A stretch of 33,151 nucleotides of DNA from Clostridiales bacterium (lineage in GTDB: Bacteria > Bacillota > Clostridia > Oscillospirales > CAG-272). The translations under genes were made by a program, and so were the position numbers. The notes under the pieces are model-generated. The model had not been told where the DNA came from. It saw only the letters and a program-made list of their open reading frames with translations, and ran no database searches. The stretch is taken from contig DPGK01000004.1 of assembly GCA_003523225.1 (NCBI GenBank), forward strand, positions 141,698 through 174,848, read 5' to 3'. Positions 1 to 7,575 of the stretch are shown piece by piece (the first letter of the stretch is position 1; every line of letters starts with the position of its first letter).

Positions 1-49
1 CGGCGGGGCACTGTTTGAATCACGTTGCAAGATGATTTGTATGTGCTTT

Positions 50-1909
50 TTATCCTTCTTCGGTGCTTTCGGTCTCAACCTGAGAAGATGTTGTAATGTA
101 TTTCGTGTAATTCTTCTGCTTGGTCGTGGTAAAGATGCGGAATGCGTAATAGCTGCTCTTGACGTTGCTCAGATCCTTTGAGCAGAGGTAAGCATCCTGA
201 TTGAAGATTACGGGAATTACAGGCATATCCTCAAGCAGAAGCTTTTCCGCCTGATGATAAAGCTCGCTGCGGGCGGCGATATCAGTGGTTGCGGAAACCT
301 GATCGAAAATTGCATTATAGGCTTCGTTGTTATATCCGGTCTTGTGAGGATTGAGTATATAATTGTAGTCGAAGGAGTCCTCGGGCTTTTCAAGCGTCAG
401 CTTTTCGCCGGTGTAACCGAATGCAAAGGGGGCAAGCATTGAATACGGATTGGCTGAATATGCAACATAGTCTATGGCGATAACATCGTAATCGTTAGTG
501 GCAAATTTCTCGTTGAAGATATCGTCGTTGATATCAGTTGCTACTTCACCGTTATACATATCGTCGTTCTCGATTGCGGAAACAGCATTTACGGAAACGT
601 TGAATCCGAGTACCTTCCATGCTTCGCATACCGCATCTGCGATCGCGCAATGTACTGCGTTTTCGGCACGGACGGTGATGGAGAAGGTGTAGTCAGAGGG
701 GTTGATTCCGGCGGCGCTGATATGGCTCTGTGCGGCGGCGGTGTCTGCTGCGGTGGAAAGGATGTTTCCGCCTACGCTGCGGAAGGTGGTTTTCGGACTT
801 GCGCCTTCAAATACTCCGGAAGGAACAAGAGCTGTCGCTGCCTCGGCAAAGACAACGAGATTTGCAAGCGCCTGACGGTCTATCGCCGCCGAAAGTGCAA
901 GACGAACTTCCTTGTTTGCAAACAGCTTTTCTGTTGTTCCGTCGGACTTTGCAATATCAGCGTTCTGGTTCAGGTAATATGTGTGCGTGGAAAGCCCGTT
1001 GCTGACCTTGGCGGAGTCGAGATAGTTGGACCTAGCGGAAAGCGCGATGTTTCCCACATAGAATATTTCACCCGCGGCAAATGCTTCAAGCTGTTCCTCA
1101 GCCGTCATTGAGAAATCAATGATCAGACGGTAGGGAGTTACCGACTTATCGAGATAATCCTTTTCGTAGTTGCGGCGGTAGTAGGGGTTTCTTTCAAGAT
1201 ACATTGCAGCCTGGGTGCTGTCCTTTGTACCGTAGTTTACGCGGTATAGCTTGAAAGGACCGCTGCACACGATAGTAGCCGGCTTCTTCGCCCAGTCCAC
1301 GTTGCGGGTCACGATATCCTCGCGCAGCGGAGCAAGAGCAATGCTTGTCAGGTTGAGAAGGAACTCGTCAACATTAATGTCTCTCTCAAACTTTATCTCA
1401 AGAACCAACTCGTCGACAGCGTAAATACCGATGTCGTCGATCGAGCAGTCGCCTTCTTTGGCGCGCTTGGCGTTTTTGATCTCATAAAGCAGGGACGCCG
1501 CCTCAAAGCTCGCTTCGTAATCAAGCAGGCGCTTCCAGGTAAACACTGCATCCTGGGCAGAAATGGGTGTTCCGTCAGACCAGCAGTTGTTGCTCTTGAA
1601 GTAGAGCATCATGGTGTATTCTTTTTTGTTGTCGTCCTTGGTGTATGTATATGTATCAACGATGGAGGGCGTAACCTTACCGTTCGAATCAAGCGCGAAA
1701 AGCGTATCGAACAGAAGCCCGCACACCTTAAGCGCCGATGCGTTGTTGTATGCGACGGCGGGGTCAAGGTCGTAAATCATATCAGTGAGATACATAGTGA
1801 TTTCTGCACCCTTGATATCCTTGCCGTCGATCTTTGAATCGTGGCAGGATGCAAGTAAGGTCGTTACAGTGACCAGGCAGAGAAGTACAGCCAATAGCCG
1901 TTTTGTCAT
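50..1909 (-). CDS. ABC transporter substrate-binding lipoprotein, oligopeptide type (SBP_bac_5)
   Basis: Extracytoplasmic solute-binding protein of the family 5 (OppA/DppA) type, expected to capture peptides or other small solutes and deliver them to an ABC permease. The 619-residue product starts with a lipoprotein signal peptide ending in the lipobox LLAS before Cys22, so it should be lipid-anchored outside the membrane. The family hallmark is visible around residues 110-127 (WSDGTPISAQDAVFTWKRL), and the length suits the family. The start is supported by AGGAGG at 1921-1926 on the minus strand, 11 bases from the ATG. No permease or ATPase genes lie beside it inside the window, so it is either an orphan or the last gene seen of a system continuing beyond the left edge. 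The substrate cannot be told from sequence. Confidence 0.9.
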   Translation of the reverse strand: MTKRLLAVLLCLVTVTTLLASCHDSKIDGKDIKGAEITMYLTDMIYDLDPAVAYNNASALKVCGLLFDTLFALDSNGKVTPSIVDTYTYTKDDNKKEYTMMLYFKSNNCWSDGTPISAQDAVFTWKRLLDYEASFEAASLLYEIKNAKRAKEGDCSIDDIGIYAVDELVLEIKFERDINVDEFLLNLTSIALAPLREDIVTRNVDWAKKPATIVCSGPFKLYRVNYGTKDSTQAAMYLERNPYYRRNYEKDYLDKSVTPYRLIIDFSMTAEEQLEAFAAGEIFYVGNIALSARSNYLDSAKVSNGLSTHTYYLNQNADIAKSDGTTEKLFANKEVRLALSAAIDRQALANLVVFAEAATALVPSGVFEGASPKTTFRSVGGNILSTAADTAAAQSHISAAGINPSDYTFSITVRAENAVHCAIADAVCEAWKVLGFNVSVNAVSAIENDDMYNGEVATDINDDIFNEKFATNDYDVIAIDYVAYSANPYSMLAPFAFGYTGEKLTLEKPEDSFDYNYILNPHKTGYNNEAYNAIFDQVSATTDIAARSELYHQAEKLLLEDMPVIPVIFNQDAYLCSKDLSNVKSSYYAFRIFTTTKQKNYTKYITTSSQVETESTEEG

Positions 1910-1966
1910 TTTTGTGTAATCCTCCTCATGTTAAAAATCAAAACTCGGAACGTATTGATTCACTAT

Positions 1967-1995
1967 ATTATATCACCAAATACCGAAAATTTCAA
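1967..1995 (-). promoter_or_regulatory. Sigma-A promoter for the substrate-binding lipoprotein gene
   Basis: Reading the minus strand, TTGAAA (1990-1995) and TATAAT (1967-1972) are separated by exactly 17 bases, 58 bases upstream of the start codon. This is a near-consensus housekeeping promoter. Confidence 0.7.
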
Positions 1996-2003
1996 TGGAG
2001 ATT

Positions 2004-2040
2004 CCGAACTCTTTGAATGTTCGGCGGATTGCACAATCCG
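2004..2040. promoter_or_regulatory. Two adjacent inverted repeats upstream of the lipoprotein promoter
   Basis: CCGAAC (2004-2009) pairs with GTTCGG (2019-2024). Directly beside it lies the 16-base palindrome CGGATTG-CA-CAATCCG (2025-2040). Both sit just upstream of the -35 box at 1990-1995, where an activator or repressor could bind. On the minus strand the palindrome contains ATTGTGCAAT, shared with three other upstream regions in the window. Confidence 0.4.
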
Positions 2041-2201
2041 GACGTCAAAAATTGTTCATTTTGACCATGTGAGCGCCGACTTCTTAATAAAATCAGCATT
2101 TTTATGGTGCAAAAACGTTTGGTATCAATAGTTTTTTGAAAAAAACATATACTAATAATCCGGATGGTGCCGGATAACGAAATAAATCAGGAAGTGATCC
2201 T

Positions 2202-3167
2202 ATGAGCGATAGCGAAAAAAACTGTGCTGTAAACCGACGCGGGGGCAAAACAAGGCAAAAGCAGGAATTCGCGCGGACCGACCTTGCCTGCGAGTCCTGG
2301 GACGGCAGTGCCGGCGTTATATGCAGTGAGGAGAGCATAAATGCTGCGTCGGTGGACGTATCTGTGACAAGAATGAGGATAGTGACACGTGCCGCCGCCG
2401 AGCGATTGGGCAGAAGACGCGGAAATTACATCACCGCGGTGTCCGGCAGGAGCTTTGCGGAGTTTGACGAGCTTTCGGCAGAGGCTTTTTCGGGAATACT
2501 GAAAAATGAGCTGAGACAGCTTTGCGAATCGCTTTGCGGACGTAAAATAGATTCGGGATTCGGCGTGCTGATAGCAGGTCTTGGAAACTCTGCGATGACA
2601 GCCGATGCAGTAGGTCCGGAGTCAGCCGCCATGATCTCCGCAACACGGCATCTGCGTGAGCTGGAAGCCGGAATTTACGGTGCGCTCGGTTGCTCGGCGA
2701 TATCGGTAGTAGCTCCCGGAGTTCTCGGGCAGACCGGGATAGAGAGCGCCGAACTGCTTCGCGGTGCAGTAAGAGCGGCAAATCCTGATCTTGTAGTTGC
2801 GGTTGATGCGCTTGCGGCGCGCTCGTGCGAAAGGCTGGGACGGACGGTTCAGCTCTCGGACGCGGGAATAACGCCCGGTTCGGGCGTGGGAAACGAAAGG
2901 CAGGCGCTGACGCGAGCGACTCTCGGTGTTCCGGTGATCTCGATAGGCGTTCCGACTGTGGTCGATTCCTCGACTCTTGTATGGGAAGCACTTCAGAAAG
3001 CGGGAATGACCGGAGCGGACGCGGAGGACGAGCTTCCGCCGTCACTGCGCGAGGTGCTTGAAAACGGAAAAAGTTTTTTTGTGAGTCCGCGTGAGAGCGA
3101 TATAATAACCAAACAGGCGGCAAAAATAATTGCAGGAGCAATTGAAGGCGTATTCGGCGGCGGATAG
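2202..3167 (+). CDS. gpr: GPR endopeptidase (germination/spore protease)
   Basis: Aspartate-type protease that degrades the small acid-soluble proteins (SASPs) coating spore DNA when a spore germinates. The 321 residues match the family. The stretch GLGNSAMTADAVGP (about 126-139, with D135) and VDALAARS (201-208, with D202) carry the two conserved catalytic aspartates. The downstream GITPGSGVGNERQ (222-233) and GVPTVVDS (249-256) are family signatures. RTDLACE (25-31) resembles the SASP cleavage site that GPR uses for removing its own propeptide, so the protein is probably made as a zymogen. The start follows AGGAAGTG. spoIIP follows 62 bases downstream in the same order as in other Bacillota. 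In the model organism gpr is forespore-expressed; no convincing sigma-G promoter is visible here. Confidence 0.95.
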   Translation: MSDSEKNCAVNRRGGKTRQKQEFARTDLACESWDGSAGVICSEESINAASVDVSVTRMRIVTRAAAERLGRRRGNYITAVSGRSFAEFDELSAEAFSGILKNELRQLCESLCGRKIDSGFGVLIAGLGNSAMTADAVGPESAAMISATRHLRELEAGIYGALGCSAISVVAPGVLGQTGIESAELLRGAVRAANPDLVVAVDALAARSCERLGRTVQLSDAGITPGSGVGNERQALTRATLGVPVISIGVPTVVDSSTLVWEALQKAGMTGADAEDELPPSLREVLENGKSFFVSPRESDIITKQAAKIIAGAIEGVFGGG

Positions 3168-3189
3168 ACCGCACCGCATAATCCGGATG

Positions 3190-3219
3190 CCTCCGTCATA
3201 TCATTTTAAAAAACGGAGG
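3190..3219 (+). promoter_or_regulatory. Inverted repeat that can sequester the spoIIP ribosome binding site
   Basis: CCTCCGT (3190-3196) is exactly complementary to ACGGAGG (3213-3219), which contains the Shine-Dalgarno sequence of spoIIP; the stem can extend by two wobble pairs. The loop is 16 bases. In an mRNA reading through from gpr this stem would mask the ribosome binding site, while a transcript starting inside the loop would leave it open. Confidence 0.5.
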
Positions 3220-3229
3220 TGCCAAATCA

Positions 3230-4357
3230 ATGAAAGAGCAGGTGTACGGATATGGCAAAGATCACCTTGACGCTGATGAAAATGCGGAAGGGAAAAAGAG
3301 CATCGGCAAGGAGCGAGTGGATATTTTCGGTGAGTACGGCGAAAAGAAAGCTCCAGGCAGCGGAAAGCCGAGCAGACTCCCGGTAAAATATGAGGGCGGC
3401 ACGGCTGAAAGCACCGTACCGCCGACAAAAAACAAATCTTCGCTTATTACTCTTGTCTTGACTGTATTACTTCTTACGACCTCTTTCACGGCTCTTGCCT
3501 GTACTGTTGTGACGGGTATGGGCGGAGATCCGCGTGAAGCCGCAGGTGGATTTGCCGGGAATCTGCTTTTCGGCAGCACTCCCGAGATCACAGCTTACAC
3601 ACCGGAAGAAATGACAGGGGAAGCCACAAAGGCTACCAATGATGTCACTGCGGCGGGAGACGAAGCTGTCACCACAGCTCCGGCCGAGCACGGAGAGACT
3701 CCGGCGGAAAGCACGGATGAAGGCAACGAACAGACTGCGGTAACGACCGATGTCGGCTCTCAGACGGATCACACTGGCCTTATAAACAAAACCGGGTTTG
3801 ACATCAGCCTTGACGCATTGGTGGAGATGTGGGGGACGGCTGTCAGCTCAGGTCTGAAAAAAGGTGGCGTTCTGGTGGTGTGCACACATCCGTCGGAATG
3901 CTTTTCCGACGGCACGTCGGTCAAAGACGCTGCGGCGGCTCTTTGTCAGGCGCTTGAGGCGGCGGGGGTGTACACAGCTCAGTGTACGGGGGATTTTGAC
4001 ACGCCCGGGCGACTCGGCTCATATGCGAGAGCGCGCGAGGCGATAAGCGGAATGCTGAACAGCGGCAGCTTTGCACTTGTGATCGACGTTCACACCGGCG
4101 ACAGCCCCGGTCTGCTTGTCGGCGCGGCAGGGAGCGGAGAGGATGACGCCGGATGGCAGATGAATGCCGCGCTTGCCGCAATGGTCAACGATGAGCTGGA
4201 TACATACAGCGGCAGTGTTACCGTTGACGGCGGAAGGTATAATCAGGATCTGAGAGTGATTTCCTTGCACGCCGAGCTTGACGGAAGCCTTTCCGCATCG
4301 CGCGGTCTGCGCTCCGCTCGCATACTTGCCGACGCAGTAATAAAATTAATGAAGTGA
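3230..4357 (+). CDS. spoIIP: Stage II sporulation protein P (SpoIIP), peptidoglycan amidase/endopeptidase
   Basis: Septal peptidoglycan hydrolase of the engulfment machinery, which works with SpoIID and SpoIIM in the mother-cell membrane. The 375-residue protein has a charged cytoplasmic N-terminus (1-68), one membrane helix (about 71-95), a Thr/Ala/Glu-rich linker (about 120-185) and the SpoIIP hydrolase domain from about 210. Conserved family positions are recognisable: VVCTHPSE with H220, VIDVHTG with H288, GRYNQDL (335-341) and E349, followed by the closing helix SARILADAVIKL. The first block reads CTHPSE rather than the usual HTHTTE, so one of its histidines is absent. The start is fixed by GGAGG at 3215-3219. 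It follows gpr as in Bacillus and converges with the minus-strand gene ending at 4404. Confidence 0.93.
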   Translation: MKEQVYGYGKDHLDADENAEGKKSIGKERVDIFGEYGEKKAPGSGKPSRLPVKYEGGTAESTVPPTKNKSSLITLVLTVLLLTTSFTALACTVVTGMGGDPREAAGGFAGNLLFGSTPEITAYTPEEMTGEATKATNDVTAAGDEAVTTAPAEHGETPAESTDEGNEQTAVTTDVGSQTDHTGLINKTGFDISLDALVEMWGTAVSSGLKKGGVLVVCTHPSECFSDGTSVKDAAAALCQALEAAGVYTAQCTGDFDTPGRLGSYARAREAISGMLNSGSFALVIDVHTGDSPGLLVGAAGSGEDDAGWQMNAALAAMVNDELDTYSGSVTVDGGRYNQDLRVISLHAELDGSLSASRGLRSARILADAVIKLMK

Positions 4358-4403
4358 AGCGAACTGCGGGAAATGCGCTTCCGAATTTATATGCTTATAT
4401 ACG

Positions 4404-4715
4404 TTATATGCGCAGCGCGAAAGCGGACGCGGCGACAACTCCGAGAGCGGATAACACTCCGGTGGCAAAGCCTATGCTGCCTGCCTCGGCGGCGGCAACG
4501 AGCATGAAGAAGCCTATGAACGCCGCAGACAGTGCGACTATCCTTATGGCAAGCCGCACAAGCGAGTTTTCAAAGAATGCAACAATGCTTTCGCATACAC
4601 TGAGGGCGCGCTCGTAAAGGTCGCGCGCGGTGCTGCGTGAGCGCGTGCGGCGTGAGTATGAAGATACATATCTGCGGTTGCGGTATACGGGATATTCATT
4701 GAAGCATTTATTCAT
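4404..4715 (-). CDS. Small membrane protein of unknown function, divergent from an S24 repressor
   Basis: Predicted 103-residue protein with no family that I recognise. The first ~45 residues are rich in Arg, Tyr and Ser (YRNRRYVSSYSRRTRSRS), followed by an amphipathic stretch and two hydrophobic segments (about 55-75 and 80-100) that should form a membrane hairpin, leaving a basic tail in the cytoplasm. The ATG at 4715 is preferred over an upstream in-frame ATG because GGAGG lies seven bases before it and a consensus promoter lies just upstream. The gene is transcribed divergently from the S24 repressor and shares its regulatory region, so it is a likely target of that repressor. In Bacillus the gene divergent to lexA encodes the division inhibitor YneA, but this protein has no LysM domain and no visible similarity. 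Confidence 0.7.
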   Translation of the reverse strand: MNKCFNEYPVYRNRRYVSSYSRRTRSRSTARDLYERALSVCESIVAFFENSLVRLAIRIVALSAAFIGFFMLVAAAEAGSIGFATGVLSALGVVAASAFALRI

Positions 4716-4757
4716 TGCCAACCTCCAAAATTCCATTATCGGAATCATTCTGGCGTT

Positions 4758-4786
4758 ATTATAGCACACGAAAAGCAACTTGTCAA
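4758..4786 (-). promoter_or_regulatory. Consensus sigma-A promoter of the small membrane protein gene
   Basis: On the minus strand TTGACA (4781-4786), 17 bases, TATAAT (4758-4763): both hexamers and spacing are perfect. The sequence GTGTGC directly before the -10 box is identical in the divergent promoter of the S24 repressor. Confidence 0.85.
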
Positions 4787-4799
4787 TAGTAAAATATCA

Positions 4800-4843
4800 A
4801 AAACGGAAAATATTTTGAAAAAGGTATTTACAAAACGGAAAAT
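4800..4843. promoter_or_regulatory. Putative operator: direct repeat AAAACGGAAAAT x2
   Basis: The 12-base sequence AAAACGGAAAAT occurs at 4800-4811 and again at 4832-4843, exactly 32 bases apart (about three helical turns, same face of the DNA). The second copy occupies the spacer of the S24 repressor promoter; the first lies between the two divergent promoters. This is the expected place for an autoregulatory operator. Function is inferred. Confidence 0.5.
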
Positions 4844-4855
4844 GTGTGCTATAAT
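4827..4855 (+). promoter_or_regulatory. Sigma-A promoter of the S24 repressor gene
   Basis: TTTACA (4827-4832), 17-base spacer, TATAAT (4850-4855), 43 bases upstream of the ATG. The spacer contains one of the two AAAACGGAAAAT repeats. Confidence 0.8.
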
Positions 4856-4898
4856 TAGACCGTCGTAAGATAACTTGCACGGAGGTTTGATTTCAATT

Positions 4899-5702
4899 AT
4901 GGAAGAAAACTATCTTGAACGTATAAAAAACCTGAAATCAGAAAAAAAGATAACAAACGAACAGCTCTCCCGGATGACGGGGATCCCGCTCGGAACGCTG
5001 AGCAAATTTCTTGCAGGCATATCCGATTCCGTTAAGCTTTCGAATATTATAGCCGTCTGCAACGCGCTTGACTGCTCGCTTGATTACATTATAAGCGGTC
5101 AGCCGGAGAATACAAATAACTATACTCTCGACATGGGAGAAATAAAGCTTATCGAGGATTATCGCCGGCTTGACGCTCACGGGCGCGAGCTGGTGCTTCT
5201 GGTGCTCGGTAAGGAGGCGGAGCGCATAAGCCATGCCGTCTATACATCTCCTGCCACCCCCGAACCCGCTTTCATCAAGAGCAAAAATACAGTCCGCCGC
5301 CGCTACGGCGAAGCGACCGGGGCGCTTGGCGGAAAGCGCGAGATACCGCTTTACGATCTTCCCGTGTCGGCAGGTCCGGGCGAATATCTTGACGGAGAAA
5401 GCGCGGAGTATATAACCATACCGCGTGACCGCAAGACAGACGGAGCGGATTTCGCCCTCAGGATCAGCGGCAGCAGTATGGAGCCGAAATATCACAACGG
5501 CGATGTGCTTCTGGTTCAGAACTGCGACGCTGTCGAAGTCGGAGAGCCCTGCATTTATATTTTGGACGGAAACGGATATTTCAAGATCTTCGGCGGGGAT
5601 TGCCTGATCTCTCTCAATCCCGATTACGGGAAAATACTCCTCAAGGACTTCTCCGAGATATCCTGTGCCGGCAAGGTTCTGGGAAGATTGAAAAAAAGAT
5701 AA
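4899..5702 (+). CDS. XRE-family repressor with S24 (LexA/CI-type) self-cleavage domain
   Basis: Transcriptional repressor, 267 residues. An N-terminal helix-turn-helix (about 5-65; TNEQLSRMTGIPLGTLSKFL) is joined through a linker to a peptidase S24 domain (about 148-265). The Ala-Gly cleavage site is seen in LPVSAGPG (A158-G159), the catalytic serine is probably S193 in SGSSMEP, and the general-base lysine is K229 in NGYFKIF. Known members are inactivated by RecA-stimulated self-cleavage, so this may be a DNA-damage-responsive switch. The HTH is of the Cro/CI type rather than the winged helix of true LexA, so I do not assign lexA. The start follows GGAGG (4881-4885) at a rather long spacing of 13 bases; no better in-frame start is present. 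It probably represses itself and the divergent small membrane protein. Confidence 0.88.
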   Translation: MEENYLERIKNLKSEKKITNEQLSRMTGIPLGTLSKFLAGISDSVKLSNIIAVCNALDCSLDYIISGQPENTNNYTLDMGEIKLIEDYRRLDAHGRELVLLVLGKEAERISHAVYTSPATPEPAFIKSKNTVRRRYGEATGALGGKREIPLYDLPVSAGPGEYLDGESAEYITIPRDRKTDGADFALRISGSSMEPKYHNGDVLLVQNCDAVEVGEPCIYILDGNGYFKIFGGDCLISLNPDYGKILLKDFSEISCAGKVLGRLKKR

Positions 5703-5832
5703 GCGATATACGCCGCCGTGTAATGTCTGGAGCGCGCTCATATGCGCATGACTGCGGGTTATGCGACCGGATTGTATATGGTCGGAATGATATCCACCGT
5801 TAAATGAATAAATAAGGAAGGTAATTGAACCA

Positions 5833-7251
5833 ATGCCCGGATCGCCGAATATTTTATGGCTTTGTTCCGACCAACAGCGCTGGGATACAATCCATGCGCT
5901 CGGCAACAGCTACATAGACACGCCGAACCTTGACAGGCTGTGCTCCGAAGGGACAGCGCTTACCTGTGCATACGCACAGAATCCGGTCTGCACGCCCAGC
6001 CGCGCCAGCTTTCTGAGCGGAAAATATCCCTCGGCGATAAACTCAAATATACTTGGCGGTACCAATCTGCCGGAGCATTGTACTCTGATCACCAAAGCTC
6101 TTGCCGACGCGGGGTATTGCTGCGGTAACATAGGCAAGCTGCATATCACCACCGCGTGGGGAGGAGCGGAGCGCAGAGGCGATGACGGATACTCCGAATT
6201 TATATACAGCCTCGGTTCGGGTCACGACCTTGAGAACGGTTGCAGTGCCTACCGTGAGTGGCTTGACGGGCAGGGCATTTCGTGGCAGTCTTTGTTTACA
6301 AACGACGGCAAGCATGATTACTACTGGTATCGGGACGATGCTCCGGTCGATCTGCGTCAGACAGCGTGGTGCGCTCATGAAGCAATAAGCTTTATGGAGC
6401 GCCACCGCGACGAACCGTGGATGCTGTCTGTAAACTGGTTTGACCCTCATCCGCCTTACGATGCTCCGAAAGAATATGTTGAAAAATATCTGTCGCGTGA
6501 TCTGCCAGAACCTGTTTTCAGCGATTATGACTTTTACCTTGGTGAGGTGCTTAAAAACGTAAAGCACCAGACCCGCCCCCCTAAAGCGCCGGACTACGAC
6601 GTGCGCCGTAAAAAGGCGTCATATTACGGAATGTGCGAGATAGTTGACATGCACGTCGGTTGGATACTTGACGCGCTTGACCGGCTCGGTCTGCGTGAGA
6701 ATACGCTTGTCATTTATACCTCGGATCACGGCGAGATGCTGGGAGATCACGGGCTTTGCCTCAAGGGGTGCCGTTTTTACGACGGTGCTGTGCGTGTGCC
6801 GCTCATCTTCTCGATGCCGGGAACGGTGCGCAGCGGATTTGTCACGGATACGCTTGCCGAGCTTACCGATATTGCGCCTACGATCGCCGAGCTGTGCGGA
6901 ATATCCTTCACGGATGTACACGGTCATTCACTTGTTCCTCTGCTCAGCAACAGTCCGGACAGTGAGTACAGCCCGCGTAAGTTTGTCCGTTCCGAGTATT
7001 GCGATTCTAATAAGGCGGACACGATGCCGCCGACATATGCCACAATGTACCGTGACGAAAGATACAAGCTTGTGGTCTACCATACAGCCGATTTCGGTGA
7101 GCTGTACGATATGAAGAATGACCCGCAGGAGACGCACAACCTCTGGGAGGAGGAAAGTGCTATGCCGCTGAAGTTTGATCTGATGAAACGCTCCTTCGAT
7201 TCATCTGTGATAATGTCGCGGCCGGGACAGGTCCGTGTTGCGAGATACTGA
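5833..7251 (+). CDS. Sulfatase, arylsulfatase A family (Cys-type)
   Basis: Hydrolyses sulfate esters, most likely on a sulfated carbohydrate. The 472-residue protein has the alkaline-phosphatase-fold sulfatase layout: an N-terminal metal-binding block (ILWLCSDQQRWD, about 7-18), the active-site signature CTPSR at 53-57, whose Cys53 must be oxidised to formylglycine, and the second metal block TSDHGEMLGDHG around residues 297-308. The C-terminus LYDMKNDPQETHNL is typical of the family. It is the Cys type, so in an anaerobe a radical-SAM maturase (anSME) is needed; none is encoded in the window. No signal peptide is visible, so it probably acts in the cytoplasm on an imported sulfated sugar. 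It is followed by a terminator and a CE2-like esterase gene; the two could serve in the same glycan pathway, but that is inference. Confidence 0.92.
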   Translation: MPGSPNILWLCSDQQRWDTIHALGNSYIDTPNLDRLCSEGTALTCAYAQNPVCTPSRASFLSGKYPSAINSNILGGTNLPEHCTLITKALADAGYCCGNIGKLHITTAWGGAERRGDDGYSEFIYSLGSGHDLENGCSAYREWLDGQGISWQSLFTNDGKHDYYWYRDDAPVDLRQTAWCAHEAISFMERHRDEPWMLSVNWFDPHPPYDAPKEYVEKYLSRDLPEPVFSDYDFYLGEVLKNVKHQTRPPKAPDYDVRRKKASYYGMCEIVDMHVGWILDALDRLGLRENTLVIYTSDHGEMLGDHGLCLKGCRFYDGAVRVPLIFSMPGTVRSGFVTDTLAELTDIAPTIAELCGISFTDVHGHSLVPLLSNSPDSEYSPRKFVRSEYCDSNKADTMPPTYATMYRDERYKLVVYHTADFGELYDMKNDPQETHNLWEEESAMPLKFDLMKRSFDSSVIMSRPGQVRVARY

Positions 7252-7309
7252 TATCTGACGCTCGTGTGACAGGGCGGCTGTCAACGTGTTACAGGCCGTT
7301 CGGGTTTAT

Positions 7310-7359
7310 ACCGGGGCTGTCGCAAGTGTGATATAGCGCTTGAGACAGCTCCGGTTTTA
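7310..7359 (+). terminator. Rho-independent terminator after the sulfatase gene
   Basis: ACCGGGGCTGTC (7310-7321) pairs with GACAGCTCCGGT (7344-7355) as a 12-bp stem with one G-U pair, followed by TTTTAT. Confidence 0.75.
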
Positions 7360-7410
7360 TCATCATTGACGCTGAAAGTGTGTCATGTTGAACAAATTCG
7401 GAGCGCTGAG

Positions 7411-7442
7411 ATTGTGCATGATGCTGAAAAAATATTTTTTGT
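7411..7442 (+). promoter_or_regulatory. Upstream element ATTGTGCA-N3-TGCTGAAAA-TATTTTTTGT, copy 1
   Basis: The gene-free stretch 7252-7575 holds the sulfatase terminator and this element: ATTGTGCA (7411-7418), three bases, TGCTGAAAA, then AA and TATTTTTTGT. The same arrangement recurs at 19545-19574 before the M23 peptidase gene. It lies 134 bases before the ATG of the CE2-like protein. An AT-rich promoter-like stretch (TATTATATTATTACAAT, 7474-7490) follows but no clear -35/-10 pair could be fixed. Confidence 0.45.
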
Positions 7443-7575
7443 AAAAAAAACAATGCGTTTTTCCCTTTTTTGTTGTATTATATTATTACAATTCGGAACA
7501 GTTGTTCACATAAACTACTGCGCCGCCCTGTCAAGCATGCTTTCTCAGGTCGGTCTGAAAGGTAAGGTTGAGACT

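Noticed and set aside
2140..2175. Sporulation sigma (F/G/E) promoter before gpr
   Set aside because: CATATACTAA near 2146 resembles a -10 element, but no matching -35 at the correct spacing was found; the ATCCGG/CCGGAT hairpin beside it is too short to weigh.
2431..3174. Long minus-strand frame opposite gpr
   Set aside because: Composition is dominated by Arg, Pro and Ser as expected for the antisense of a GC-rich gene; gpr is unmistakable.
4740..4870. Canonical Gram-positive SOS box at the S24 repressor
   Set aside because: No CGAAC-N4-GTTCG sequence is present; the repressor's own repeat is different, so I do not call it LexA.
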